64,000 bases of DNA from Hevea brasiliensis (Eukaryota > Streptophyta > Magnoliopsida > Malpighiales > Euphorbiaceae). The translations under genes and the position numbers were made by a program. Shown piece by piece: positions 34,906-48,900 of the stretch (position 1 is the first letter of the stretch; every line of letters begins with the position of its first letter). The DNA lies in contig NC_079503.1 of the NCBI RefSeq assembly GCF_030052815.1, positions 43,194,735-43,258,734 on the forward strand, read 5' to 3'. The notes under the pieces were generated by a model. That model did not search any database and had not been told where the DNA came from. It saw only the letters and a program-made list of their open reading frames with translations.

Positions 34906-37290
34906 TGGAATCAAGCATGTTAAACCTTTTTAACACCTTTTGCAAGTATAGACTTTGGGATAAACCAATTATTCTTTTCGTTGTATCTCTATAGATGCGA
35001 ATTCCAAGAATATAGGTTGCTTCCCCTAAGTCTTTCATGGAGAATGTATTTGATAACCATACCTTGATAGTTGTCAACATACCTATGTCATTGCCTATCA
35101 ACAAAATGTCATTTACATATAAGATAAGGAAAGTGACAGCACTCTCACTAACCTTCTTATATACATATGGCTCATCCACATTTTTTATAAAATCAAATGA
35201 TTTAATGGCTTCATTAAAATGGATGTTCCAACTCCTCGAAGCTTGTTTCAACCCATAAATGGATCATTTTAGCTTGCACACTTTGGAACTATCTTGGGAT
35301 TCAAAACCCCTAGGTTGTTCCATGAAAATGCTTTCATCAATGTTTCCATTGAGAATAGTTGTTTTGACATCCATTTGCCAAATCTCATAATCATACTATG
35401 CAGCTATTGCTAATAAAATCCTAATTGATTTAAGCATGGCAACAGACGAGAAAGTCTCCTCATAGTCGATTCCTTGCCTTTGGCGAAACCCTTTCATAAA
35501 TAGCCTTACTCTATAGGTCTCCACCTTTTCATCAGAACCAGTTTTCTTCTTGAAAACCCATTTATTTGCCATAAGTATAATACCTTCAGGTGGGTCAACA
35601 AGATCCCAAACTTGATTCATATACATGGAATCAATTTTGGATTTCATACTTTTAATCCATTTTGAAGAATCTATATTTGATATAGCTTCTTCATAGGTAA
35701 AAGAATCATCTCCATGATCTATTTCTTCATGAGCAAACAACTCTTATTCATTTTTCTAAAGAAAGCCATATCTCTCTGGTGGGTGAGATATTCTGGTTTA
35801 TCTGCGAGGAATTATTATAGATGTTTTATCAATAGGCGCAGGTTGACTAGATGGATCTATATACATCTGATTTGTTGATTGGTCAGAATTCTCCAATTCT
35901 AACTCTATTTGCCTTCCTTTGCCACCTTCTTGAATAAACTGTTGTTCAAGAAATATGGCATCTCTACTTATTGCAATCTTTTGTGATATAGGTAAATAAA
36001 AATAATATAAAAAACTTTTTTTTGGATATCCAACAAATCGACCCCTTTCTGATTTGGTTTTCAATTTATCAGTCTTCAACTTTTTAATGTAAGCTGGACA
36101 ATCCCAAATCTTAACATGCTTAAGACTTGGTTTTCTTCCATGCCATATCTCATAAGGTGTGGAAGAGACCAACTTTGATGGAATCCTATTCAGAATATAC
36201 AAAGTTGATTCTAATGCAAATCCCCAAAAAGAGATTGGCAAGTCAGTATAGCTCATCATATTATGTACCATATCTAATAGGGTACGATTTCTCCTTTCAG
36301 ATATACCATTTAATTGTGGCGTTCTTGGAGGAGTCAACTGAGAAATAATGCCATGCTCTTTCAAGTATTCATCAAATTCAGTACTTAAGTATTCTCCTCT
36401 ACGATCTGATTGAAGAGTTTTAAAATGTTTTCCCGTTTTTTTTTTTCTACTTCAAATTTAAATTCTTTGAACTTTTTAAAGGATTCATGTTTGTATTTCA
36501 TCAAATACAAATACCCAAACCTTGATTTATTATTAGTAAAGATAATAAAGTAATGAAAACCGCCTCTAGCTATTTACTTAAATGGATTACATACATCGCT
36601 ATGTATTAGTTCCAAAATATTTTTAGCTCTTAACCCTTGTCCAACAAAAGATGATCTAGTTATTTTGCGATGAAGGCAGGATTCACAAGTTAGAGTAGGT
36701 TTAGAACCCAATAAGGATAAAATCCCCATTTTCTTTAGCTTTGTAATCCTATCTTCTACAATATGACCTAATCTTAAATGCCAAAGACGTTTTGGAGTGG
36801 AGTTGATTTTCATTATGGCATTACATTCATTTAGATTGCTTGCATTAGATATTTATTTAACATTATTATCCAAATAATAAAGTCCATCATACATATAACT
36901 CGAGCCAACATATTCATTTCCAAAATAAATATTACAAACATCATTTGTGAACTGAAATTCATAACCATTTCTAGTTAAACTAGATACAGAAATGATGTTC
37001 TTAAAAGCATTAGGTACATATAAAATATTATTTGAATACAAAACATGTCCATACATGTACAAAGATTTAGATCCTATGGCTAAAGCGTTAATAGTTGAGC
37101 CATTGCGAATCCAGAGTCTAACATCTTGTGTCTACAAGCTGCTACTACTTGCTAGTTCTTGCATATCAAAAGTAATGTGAGAACTAGCACCAGTATCTAA
37201 AACCCAAGCTGTAGATGAACTATGAGCATCATCAAAATCTAAATAATAAGATATAGACATACCTTCTGAAGGATTACCTCTCTTGTCCTT
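34906..37290 (-). pseudogene. pol: Copia protease, integrase and RT of unit M2
   Basis: Read from 37290 leftwards on the minus strand: protease with active site D-T-G-A-S-S-H intact (Asp codon 37195-37197); pre-integrase with W-H-L-R-L-G-H and C-E-S-C-L (36813-36640); integrase core (H-S-D-V-C, then S-E-R-R-N-R after the frame resumes at 36364); linker; RT start (35740-35396, with P-P-E-G-I-I and Y-R-V-R-L-F-M-K-G-F); RT centre 35251-34911. The active site at 35108-35119 is Y-V-N-D: the first Asp has become Asn. Stops separate most of these blocks. The reading breaks at 34906 where the gypsy element inserted and resumes at 23318. Confidence 0.85.
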
Positions 37291-38125
37291 CAGAGAAGCA
37301 AGATACTCTGGGTAGTTCCTCTTCCAGTGCCCATCCTTCTTGCAATGGAAACACTTTCCTTTGCCTTTATTAGCTTCGGTCTTGCCCTTCTATTTGGCTA
37401 TCTTCTTAGAAGGTCTAGGAACTTAAGGCTTCTTTTTCTTATTGCCCTTCTTCTTCTTGGACTTTCCAGCAGAAGAAGAAGATGCAACCAAAGCCACTTC
37501 TTTTCTTTTATTGCCCGACACATTCTTTTGGGAAATAACTAGCATGTTAAGCAACCCAGCAAGAGTGCATTCTTACTTAGTCATATGGAAATTTGTCACA
37601 AAATTTCCAAATGACTATGGTAGGGACTGAAGGATCAAATCCGTATGCAGTTGGAAATCTATGTGAAAATCAAGATGTTCCAGCTGCTCAATAAGCTGAA
37701 TCATCTTGTGGACATGATCTCCTATATATTGTCCCTCTGACATCCTCATGCGGAATAGTTGTCTAGATATCTCATATCTAGCATTCCTGCTGTGCTCACC
37801 ATACAACTCTTGCAGGTGAAGAAGGATCTCATTTGCACTTTGCATGTTTTCATGCTACTTCTGTAACCCATTAGTTATAAAAGCAAACATATAACATCTG
37901 GCTCTCATATCATGCTCCTTCTACTTGTCCAAAGTCTTTGATTCCTTTGGAGTGGCCCCTGGAGGTACTAGGAATCTTTGAATCTAGAACATATCCAATA
38001 CGTTTTAGGTTCAGGACAAGTTTCAAAATTCTGAGCCAATCAGAAAGATTAGGTCCTGTCAACCTATTATGATCAAGTATACTCGCAAGAATATTAGATG
38101 GTGGTGGTTGTTGTTGTGTGCTGAT
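37291..38125 (-). pseudogene. gag: Copia gag of unit M2, start codon lost
   Basis: The codon at 38125-38123 that is ATG in C1 and M1 is ATC here, so the natural start is gone. It is followed by S-T-Q-Q-Q-P-P-P-S-N and the gag core (L-H-L-Q-E-L-Y-G-E-H-S-R-N-A). The zinc knuckle at 37312-37353 reads C-F-H-C-K-K-D-G-H-W-K-R-N-Y: the fourth metal ligand, Cys, has become Tyr. Frameshifts lie near 37615 and 37930. Confidence 0.85.
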
Positions 38126-39842
38126 TATTATCAAAAAATAAACTGTAGAAAATAACAAGATTAATTAGTAAATGTATCAAGTAATTAACCAAAATGATTA
38201 TGTTCTTTTAATCAAATCGGTCCTCCCATTAACATGGTGAATCCTACACTTCCAAAGTAGGAAATGAAAATCCTAGTTGGATGGATTTCTAGTAGGTGAT
38301 TGAATTCTTATAGTCTTATTGATCATCCTCAGGCACATCCATTATTGGAATCACAATAAACTATAAGTGAGCAACTCCTTGCCCATCACATCTCATGTGA
38401 GGTTCAATCATTTATTTGGCCCCTAAAGCTCAAAATCTCAGGCACATCTATTATTGATTTTTCTTGCATTAGTTAAGTTGATCCCATTAAGCTAGTAAGC
38501 ATACAAATAATTTTAATGACCTCAGAGACATCCATTATTGGCCACCAACCATTTATATACTTACAACATGTCATGCTTAATAATTATTCTCAAGAAAATC
38601 TCTTAAACAAATGCATAATTCCAAAACTCATATAGTTAACAATGCAAGTGTTTAAAATTTCTTAAAATAACTACTTCAATGGAGGGCTATGATATAATTA
38701 CCATAATTATACCATTACCAACTTAATCATTTGTTTGGAAGATTTTTTGGTCGGCTTAATTACTATTAGGGTCTCACTTTGCATATTATCCAGTTGGCAT
38801 GCATATATCACATACTTGCATACATATATACAAATCTCATGCATACATGGATAAACAAATAATATGGTATGATCATGAACCTTCTAAGGGATTCAATTTT
38901 GAGCCACCAAGAATTGAATCAGGGCATTCCTAGGTGCATTTCATTCATTCATTTTACAAGAATTGTTGAAGGAGTACATAATCAACCCTTGATCTTGATC
39001 TTCTCCCACTGGTCCCACTAATGCTCTTGACCTCTTTATTCTTCTTGCAATCCAATAAAATTGTAACCCTTGGCATACTAAGTTGAATATACAAGAATAT
39101 GGACTTTTAAAGTCCTTAAATAAATGAAAATACAATCTAAGTTATCACAACATTTATAATACATGCCTCTAAAATAAAATTAATTATTTTACATCCTAAA
39201 GAAAAATAAAAGAAATAAATCCAATCATATTGATTTTTTATTGTCCATGATAATCCATAATTCATATTAAAATATAACAATTAAATAAAATATACATGTT
39301 TAAAAATTAAATTGAATATCATATATTCAACTAAAAATTAAATTGAATCTTTTTCAAATAATTTTAAATTTAGAAACTTTTTCCAAATTTAATCATATGA
39401 AAACAATTTTCATAAATTATTTGTGTGATTGGAAATCCCAATTAAATCATTTAATTAGGTTTAGGCTTAATTATGGGCTTTAAATTATATAACTATTGCA
39501 TAAAAGGCCCAAAAACCAAGCCAAACATGCCCTTAAGGAAGAACATGGCCTGTGTAACCTTTACACGGCTTGAGGCGTGCCAGAACGCGAGGTAGCCCGT
39601 GTAAACATTATCGTCAATACAAACTGAGGAGCGCGAGGGACACGGGCCGTGTCATTGAATGACATGCCCCTGAGCGTGCGTTAACACGCCCGTGTATGCT
39701 GGAAACACGCCCTGGGCTATGTAAAATCCCAGAACACAGTCCAAGCAGTTTAACACTATTGATCCGAACCAACTTCAAATCAATTCAAACTTCATCCAAT
39801 CACACAATTAAGCCTCAAAATCAATCCTAATGGCAAATATAG
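38126..39842 (-). other. Leader of copia unit M2
   Basis: Non-coding, about 1.7 kb. It holds three copies of the CCTCAGGCACATCCATTATTGG motif (38327-38348, 38435-38457, 38520-38541) and, at about 39540-39720, a GC-richer block with repeated ACACGGC, GGCGTG and CGTGT words. No ORF is kept in common with M1. Confidence 0.75.
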
Positions 39843-39856
39843 TGGCTCTGATACTA
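39843..39856 (-). promoter_or_regulatory. Primer binding site of M2, initiator tRNA-Met type, mutated
   Basis: Plus strand TGGCTCTGATACTA; the minus-strand site is TAGTATCAGAGCCA, one base off TGGTATCAGAGCCA as seen in M1. It lies two bases from the middle LTR. Confidence 0.8.
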
Positions 39857-39858
39857 GT

Positions 39859-41952
39859 TGAAGGTAAGGAAGCATGGAATTTAAAGCATTAGAACCTTGA
39901 ATTTCAAAAATTAATCTAGGGCTACATGCACCATACTTGATGAGTTATGTGCCTAATCATTTTCCAATGCCCAAAAGCATACCAAAACACATTTTAGCAT
40001 GCACTAAACATTAATTTGCATCAAGAATTGAACTTTATGAATTTAATTCATTAAACCCTAACTAAAAGAGGGATTTTGAATACTAACCTCCAAGGTGCAC
40101 AATTAATGAATCTCTCTTCCTTAGGATGTTTTTAGGACTCCAATTGTAGTCCTTCTAGCTTGTCCACCACATGCACACTAACTTGTAGCAATGGCAGCCC
40201 CAATCTTGTCTTCCAAAACTGCCAACCACTTGAAATTGGGGTTTTTGCTTTGGTGAAGGTTTAAAGGATGTTTGGTGAGCTAAAAACACTTTCTAACAAT
40301 TTTAATTCAAAGGAAATCAACAATTTCCTTTTGAATTGATAAAAAGAAAATGAAGAGGAGAGGAGAGACTTATTGCCATCAAAGATGGGAAGAGGGAGAA
40401 GATGATTTTTCTTTCTTCCTTTTTCATTATATACAAAAGTCAAAGTTCACTTACTCCCTTGCCACATGTCACCACAAGATCCAATCATACTTTTGTTTGA
40501 CTTAATCTCATCAAGCCAAGTGACAAGCTCCTCTAATTATATCACTAAAACGTGGTCTTTCGTCATGGGAAGACAAATGGCAAACTTGTATGGTGCCATA
40601 TATCACCATGTGAAATATCCAATTTACCCTTATGTTTTAATTTGAGTTCTCAACCCAAAATTATAATTTCTCCTCTTCCATTTAATTTATATCAAATATA
40701 AATTAATTGGTTAATTAATCTTCATCAATTAATTTCTCATAATTAAATTCATATTTAAACAATTTAAATATAAATTTAATTTATGCTATACATCCAATAA
40801 CCTAGATTTGATTTCAAGTCATGCTAGGAACTTTGCAATCTTATTGCAAACCAAACCTATTTAATTAATTGATTAAACTCTTTAATTAATCAATTAAATC
40901 ACATTTTACTGGGTGATTAACTTGTGTAGATGTGTGACTTACTAGGCTTATTACTTAATGGCAATGAGAAATGATATTATCTCTTAATATCATTAGAACT
41001 CTTTCTTACCTTAAATGATTTCTCTAAATCATTTCAGGCATCTCATAGACCATGGTTGACACCTAGCATAGCATGCCATGGCCACCCAATCAGTAATAAG
41101 GAATACCTTAAATAAACCTTTAATCATATGTTACCATACACTAGAATCTCTCTGTCATAAAATCTCAATTCTATCTAGAGTCATGGTTAATGTCAAACTC
41201 CATTTGCTATGCATATTATGTTCTCTTTTAATTCCAATTCTTGATTAATTAGATTTTCTTATTAGAAACTCTTTTCTGACTAAATCTATCTATCCTAACC
41301 AGGAACTTAAATCATCAAGAATAATTAAATGAACATAGGATTTTATTCCTATTTACTTAGGATAACAGATTCCATCTTGATTAACATCTATCTCCATATA
41401 TAACTAGTAGGAGCTAACACATGCTCATATACCTATACACAGTACAAGAATAAAAGGAGTATCAAACTCAAACTACTTATATACAAGATAACTGTGTTAT
41501 TTCAGGTCCAAAGATTATATGAACTAATATCATATATGACAATGCATTGACAAGAGTAAACTCCATGTGCTTGTCATAAGCGTAATTGGTTCAACTTATT
41601 TATCGTGTATAAGTGCCTATCATGTTTGTTATATGGCATGAGACTCACCATTCTAACTTATTTATATCTGATATTAATACTTTAGGAATAAACATGAATA
41701 CAATCTTTCCGGATAAGTCATGTTCTTTGTGAAGTATCCTCGATTGTGAACCAATTTATGATACTTTGTGCTAAAAATACTGTCACTCATATTCTTAACA
41801 ACTTAAGAATAGAATTTCTAACAAAATATCAATGGACCTTTTCAATTACACATAAATTGATTACGTAAACAGAAAAGTGAAATTGCCTTTTATTAATAAA
41901 ATTATTTACAAGATACATACAAAATGATATACTTTAAGGCATACTACTAACA
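39859..41952 (-). repeat. Middle LTR of the copia array (2094 bp), shared by both units
   Basis: Left end TGAAGGTAAGG beside a primer site, right end CTACTAACA beside a polypurine tract. It has lost a short segment near 40600 relative to the other two LTRs. The first stem of the stem-loop pair is weakened (40280). Confidence 0.95.
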
Positions 41953-44900
41953 ATCTCCCACTAGCACTAGAGCCATTCATTACAATATCTTAGAGCCATC
42001 TTCTCAAGATGTTGGTCTAACTGAGTTTGTGACATAGCCTTCGTGAATGGATCTGCAGGATTTTCAGCTGATGCTATTTTCTGAATGGCTACATCACCCT
42101 CCCCAACTATCTCTCTAATAATGTGGTAGCGCCTGTCTATGTGTTTGGATTTCTAGTGAGACTGGGGTTCCTTAGCCTGTATGACCGCTCCATTGTTGTC
42201 ACAGTAGAGAGGAACTGCTGACTCAATGGAAGGAACTGTTGCAAGTTCTGTCATGAACTTCTTTATCCAAATAACCTCTTTTGCAGCATCTGATGCAGCA
42301 ATATACTAAGCTTTTGTAGTGGAGTCGGCAGTTGTACTCTATTTGGAACTCTTCCAACTAACTGCACCTACATTACAAATAAACACAAAACCAGAGGTAG
42401 ACTTTCCATCATCGATATCTGATTGAAAATCAGAGTCAGTATAACCATCCAATTGTAGGTTGCCACCTCCATAAATCAAGAATAAATCCTTAGTTCTTCT
42501 CAAGTACTTAAGAATATTTTTGGTAGCTATCCAGTGTTCCAAAACTGGACTAGATTGAAACTTGCTAGTCAAACTAACAGCATATGCGATATCCGGCCTA
42601 GTACATAATATTGCATACATTAAACTTCCAATAGCCAAAGCATATGGAATCCTAGCCATTTTGTCTCTTTCTTCAAGTGTCTTTGGAGATATCTCTTTAG
42701 AAAGATGGATAACATGTGTCACTGGTAACAATCCCCTCTTGGAATCAAGCATGTTAAACCTTTTTAATACCTTTTCCAAGTATAGACTTTGGAATAAACC
42801 AATTATTCTTTTTTCTTTATCTCTATAGATGCGAATTCCAAGAATATAGGTTGCTTCCCCTAAGTCTTTCATGGAGAATGTATTTGATAACCATACCTTG
42901 ACAGTTGTCAACATACCTATGCCATTGCCTATCAATAAAATGTCATCTACATATTAGACAAGGAAAGTGATAACACTCTCACTAACCTTCTTACATACAC
43001 ATGGCTCATCCACATTTTTCATAAAACCAAATGATTTACTAGCTTCATCAAAATGGATGGTCCAACTCCTCGAAGCTTGTTTTAACCCATAAATGGATCA
43101 TTTTAGCTTGCACACCTTGGAACTATCTTAGGATTCAAAACCCCTAGGTTGTTTCATGAAAATGTTTTCATCAATGTTTCCATTGAGAAAAGCTGTTTTG
43201 ACATTCATCTGCAAAATCTCATAATCATAGTATGCAACTATTGCTAATAAAATCCTAATTAATTTAAGCATGGCAACAGGCGAGAAAGTCTCCTCATAGT
43301 TGATTTCTTGCCTTTGGCGAAACCCTTTTGCAACTAGCCTTGCTTTATAGGTCTTCACCTTTCCATCAGAACCAATTTTCTTCCTGAAAACCTATTTATT
43401 TCATATAAGTACAATACCTTCAGGTGGGTCAATAAGATCCCAAACTTGGTTCTTATACATGGAATCAATTTTGGATTTCATAGCTTTAATCCATTTTGAA
43501 GAATCTATATCTGATATATCTTCTTCACAGGTAAAAGGATCATCTCCATGATGTATTTCTTCATGAGCAAACAACTCTTGTTCATTTTCATAAAGAAAGC
43601 CATATCTCTCTGGTGGGTGAGATATTCTGGTTGATTTGCGAGGAATTATTGTAGATGTTTCATCAATAGGTGCAAGTTGACTAGATGGATATATATACAT
43701 CTGATTTGTTGATTGGTCAGAATTCTCCAATTCTAACTCTATTTGCCTTCTTTTGCCACCTTCTTGAATAAACTGTTGTTCAAGAAATATGACATCTCTA
43801 CTTACCACAATCTTTTGTGTTGGAGGCAAATAAAAATAATATCAAAAACTTTCTTTTAGATATCCAACAAATCGACCATTTCTGATTTGGTTTCCAATTT
43901 ATCAGTCTTCAACTTTTTAATGTAAGCTGGACAACCCCAAATCTTAACATGCTTAAGACTTGGTTTTCTTCCATGCCATATCTCATAAGGTGTGGAAGAG
44001 ATCGAATTTGATGGAATGCTATTCAGAATATGCAAAGCTGATTCTAATGCAAATCCCCAAAAGGAGATTGGCATGTCAGTATAGCTCATCATACTACGTA
44101 CCATATCTAATAAGGTATGATTTCTCCTTTTAGATACACAATTTAATTGTGGCATTCCTAGAGGAGTCAACTAGGAAATAATGCCATGCTCTTTCAAGTA
44201 TTCATCAAATTCAATACTTAAGTATTCGCCTCTATGATCTAATAGAAGAGTTTTAATACTTTTTTCCATTTGATTTTCTACTTCAAATTTAAATTCTTTG
44301 AACTTTTCAAAGGATTCATATTTGTATTTCATCAAATACAAATACCCAAACCTTGATTTATCATCAATAAAGATAATAAAGTAATGAAAACTACCTCTAG
44401 CCATTTCCTTAAATGGATCACATACATTACTATGTATTAGTTTCAAAATATTTTTAGCTCTTAACCCTTGTTTAACAAAAGATGATCTAGTCATTTTGCG
44501 TTGGAGGTAGGATTCATAAGTTGGAGTATATTCATAACCCAATGAGGATAAAATCCCTATTTTCTCTAGCTTTGTAATCCTATCTTCTGCAATGACCTAA
44601 TCTTAAATGCCAAAGATGTTTTGGAGTGGAGTTGATTTTCATTATGGCATTACATTCATTTAGATTGCTTGCATTAGATTTGTATTTAACATTTTTATCC
44701 AAATAATAAAGTCCATCATACATATAACCCGAGCCAACATATTCATTTCCAAAATAAATATTACAAACATCATTTGTGAACTAAAATTCATAACCATTTC
44801 TAGTCAAACTAGATATAGAAATGATGTTCTTAAAAGCACCAGGTACATATAAAATATTAATTGAATACAAAACATGTCCATACATGTACAAAGATTTAGA

Positions 44901-45130
44901 TCCTATGGCTAAAGCTTCAATAGTTAAGCCATTGCCAATTCGAAGTCTAACATCTAGTGTCTGCAAGCTGCTACTACTTGCTAGTTCCTGCATATCAAAA
45001 GTAATGTGAGAACTAGCACCAGTCTCTAAAACCCAAGCTATAGATGAACTATGAGCATCATCAGAATCTAAATAACAAGATATACACATACCTTCTGAAG
45101 GATTATCTCTCTTGTCCTTCAGAGAAGCAA
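41953..45130 (-). pseudogene. pol: Copia protease, integrase, RT and RNase H of unit M1
   Basis: Minus strand from 45130: protease 45089-44940 with E-T-G-A-S-S-H, the catalytic Asp changed to Glu (codon 45024-45026); pre-integrase with a C-to-Y change in the C-x-x-C pair (44542-44500 reads C-like positions T-Y-E-S-Y); integrase core 44470-44171 and 44170-43856 (K-R-R-N-H in place of E-R-R-N-R, losing the catalytic Glu); linker 43829-43401; RT start 43358-43128; RT centre with Y-V-D-D kept (42942-42953) but a TAA at 42954-42956 immediately before it; RNase H 42935-42339 continuous. A full-length relic, dead at several catalytic points. Confidence 0.85.
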
Positions 45131-45957
45131 GATACTCTAGGCAGTTTCTCTTCTAGTGCCCTTCCTTCTGGCAGTGGAAACACTTTCCTTTGCCTTTATC
45201 AGCTTCGATCTTGCTTTTTTGTTTAGCTATCTTCTTGGAAGGTCTAGGAACTTGAGGTTTCTTTTTCTTATTATCCTTCTTCTTCTTAGACTTTCCAGCA
45301 GAAGAAGAAGATGCAACCAGCCACCTCTTTTCCTTTATTACCTGGCATATCCTTTTGGGCAATAACCAGCATGTTAAGCAATCCAGCCAAAGTGCATTCT
45401 TGCTTAGTCATATGGAAATTTGTCACAAAATTCCCAAATGACTCTGGTAGGGACTAAAGGATCAAATCCATTTGCAGTTGGAAATCCATGTGAAAATCAA
45501 GACATTTTAGTCGTTCAATAAGCCGAATCATCTTGTTGACATGATCTCCTACATTCTGTCCCTCTAACATCCTTATGAGGAATAGCTGTCTAGATATCTC
45601 ATATCTAGCATTCCTACTGTGCTCACAATATAACTCTTGCAGGTGAAGAAGGATCTCATTTGCACTTTGCACATTTTCATGCTGCTTCTATAACTCATTA
45701 GTCATAGAAGCAAGCATGTAATATCTAGCTCTCATATCATGCACCTTCCACTTGTCTAAAGTCTTTAATTCTTTTGGAGTGGGCCCTGGAGGTAAGGGAC
45801 TAGGAATCTTTAAATTTAGAACATATCCAATACGTTCTAGGTTCAGGACAAGTTTCAAATTTCTGAGCCAATTAGAAAGATTACATCCTGTCAACCTATT
45901 ATGATTACGTATACTCGCAAGGATATTGGATGGTGGTGGTTGCTGTTGTGTGCTCAT
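45131..45957 (-). pseudogene. gag: Copia gag of unit M1
   Basis: The ATG at 45957 opens M-S-T-Q-Q-Q-P-P-P-S-N and runs with K-L-V-L-N-L-E-R-I-G-Y-V-L to 45688, stops, and continues with the gag core 45672-45454 (L-H-L-Q-E-L-Y). The zinc knuckle at 45141-45182 keeps C, C, H and C, but a TAG (45153-45155) stands where relatives have Trp, right after the His. It is the best preserved gag N-terminus of the three copia units. Confidence 0.85.
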
Positions 45958-48900
45958 TATTATCAGAAAATAAACTACAGAAAATAACAAGATTAATTAG
46001 TAAATGTGTTAAGTAATTAACCAAAATGATTATGGTCTTTTAATCAAATTGGTCCTCCCACTAACTTGGCGAGTCCTACACTTCCAAAGTAGGAAACGGA
46101 AATCCTAGTTGGATGAATTTCTAGTGGATGATTGAATTCTTATAGTCTTATTGATCATCCTCAGGCACATTCATTATTGAAATCACAATAAACTATAAGT
46201 GAGCAACTCCTTACCCATCACATCTTATGTGAGGTTTTATCATTTATTTCGCCCCTAATGATCAAAATCTCAAGCACATATTAGTAGTGTGCCCTAGAGT
46301 ATATCATTTAATATGTATCTTGTACATGTTTTTATTAACAAAAGGCATTTTCACTTTTCCATTGACATAATATATTTATGTGTAATAGAAAAGGTCCATT
46401 GATATTTTGTTAGAAATTCTATTCTTAAGTTGTTAAGAATATGAGTGACAGTATTTCTAGCACAAAGTATCATAAATAGGTTCATAATTGAGGATACTTC
46501 ACAATAAGGACATGACTTATCTAGAAAGATTGTATTCATGTTTGTTCCCAAGTTATTTATATGAGATATAAATAAGATGGAATGGTGAGTCTCATGCCAT
46601 ATGACAAACATGATAGGTACTTATACATGATAAGTAGGTCGAACCAGTGACACTTATGACAAGCACATGGAGTTTACTCTTGTGAATGTATTATCGTAAA
46701 TCATATCAGTGCATATAATCTTTAGACCTGAGATAGCATAGTTATCTTGCATATAGGTGGTTTGAGTTTGATACTGCTTTCATACTTGTACTGTGTATGG
46801 GTATATGGGCATGTATTGTCTCCTACTAGTTATATATAGAGGTAGGTGTTGATCAAGATGGAATCTATTCCTCTAAGTAAATAGGGATAAAATCCTATGT
46901 TCATTTAATAGTTCTTGATGTTTCAAGTTTCTGGCCAGGACAGATAGATTTAATCAGAAAAGAGTTTCTGATGAGAAAATCTTTTAATCAAGAACTGGAA
47001 TTAAAAGAGAACATAATATTCATAGCAAATGGGGTTTGACATAAACCATGACTCTAGCTTGAGTTGGGATTTTGTAACAGAGAGATGCTAGTGCATGGTA
47101 ATATATGATTATAAGTTGATTTAAGGTAAACCTTATTACTGATTGGGTGCCCTTGGCATGCTATGCTAGGTGTTAACCATGGTCTATGAGGTGCATAAAA
47201 TGATTTAGAGAAATCATTTATGGTAAGAAAGAGTTCTGATGATATTAAGAGTTGATATCATGTCTCATTACCAATTAGTGATGAGCCTAGTAAGTCATAC
47301 ACATACACAAGTAATCACCAAATTAAATATGATTTACCATAAATGATTTCTCTAAATCATTTTATGCGGTTAGATTGCAAAGTCCCTAGCATGACTTGAA
47401 ACCAAATCTAGGTTATTGGATGTACAGTATAAGTTAAATTTATATTTAAAGTGTTTAAATATGAATTTAATTAATGAGAAATTAATTAATAAAGATTAAT
47501 TAATTGATTTATGTTTGATATAAATTGATTAGAAGAAGAGAAATAATTATTTTGGGTTGAGAACTCAAAATTAAGACACAGGGGTATTTTGGTCATTTTA
47601 TAGGGTGACATGTGGCATCATGAGATACTGACACATGGCACTACACATAAGCTTGCCAAATGTCTTTTAATCATGTAAGATGATTAAAATTAAGATTAAA
47701 TATAGGTTTGACACTTGGCACAATGTGATTGGGTCAATTAAACCTAGAACCAATCAGAATGTGACATGTGGCAAGGGTTTTAAGTGATGACCTAACTATA
47801 TAAGTGTTGTTATAAAAGAACAAATGAGATAAGTTGCAGCCTCTTCTTTGTGCTGCCACCTTGAAAGGCTTCGCCCTTCTCTTCTTCTTCTTCTCTCATC
47901 TATTCCAAGAAATTATTAAACAATCTCTTAAATTAAAAATGCTAGAAATAGTTTCTAGTGTTCTGTTTACATCTTTAATCTCTCAAAAGGCAAAACTTAA
48001 TTTTCTAATACATAGAAAAAGCTTTAGAAGTTTTCAAGGGCTGCCATAGGTGAACTTAGTGTGGACAAGCTAGAGGGACAACATTTGGTGTCTTAAAGAC
48101 GCATCCCAAAGGTACAAATACGCTGCAGTGCATCAAGAGATTAATGTATTTGTTCTTGATTTAATCTAGGGTTCTAAAATTAATCTGATTAATTCTAAAA
48201 TCTTAAATGGCAAATACAGATCCAAAAACATATTAAAAGAGTTTTAATATGTTGTTTATCATTGAAATCAAATAGATAAAAATAAATCTTGCATGATGCA
48301 TGTGACCCTAGGTGAAAATTTTTGAATTCAATGGTATGAACTTGTTTTTTTCATGCTTTCGCTCCTTCAGCACATCCATTATTGATTTATCTTGAATTAG
48401 TTAAGTTGATCCCATTGAGCTAGTAAGCATGCAAATAATTTTAATGACCTCAGGCACATCCATTATTGGCCACCAACTATTTACATACTTATAACATCTC
48501 ATGCTTAACAATTATTCTTAAGAAAATCTCTTAAACAAATGCATAATTCCAAAACTCATATAGCTAACAATGCAAGTGTTTAAAATTTCTTAAAATAACT
48601 ACGTCAATGGAGGGCCATGATATAATTACCATAATTATACCATTACTAACTTAATCATTTGTTTGGAAGATTTTGTGGTCAGCTTAATTACTATTATGGT
48701 CTCACTTTGCACATTATCCAGTTGGCATGCATATATCACATACTTGCCTACATTCATACACATCTCATGCATACATGGATAAACAAATAACATGGTATGA
48801 TCATGGACCTTCTAAGGGATTCAATTCTGAGCCACTAACAATTGAATCAGGGCATTCCTAGGTGCATTTCATTCATTCACTTTACAAGAATTGCTGAAGG

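Noticed and set aside
38126..39842. CRISPR-like spacing of the repeated leader motif.
   Set aside because: Only three short diverged copies in a plant retroelement leader; no array structure.
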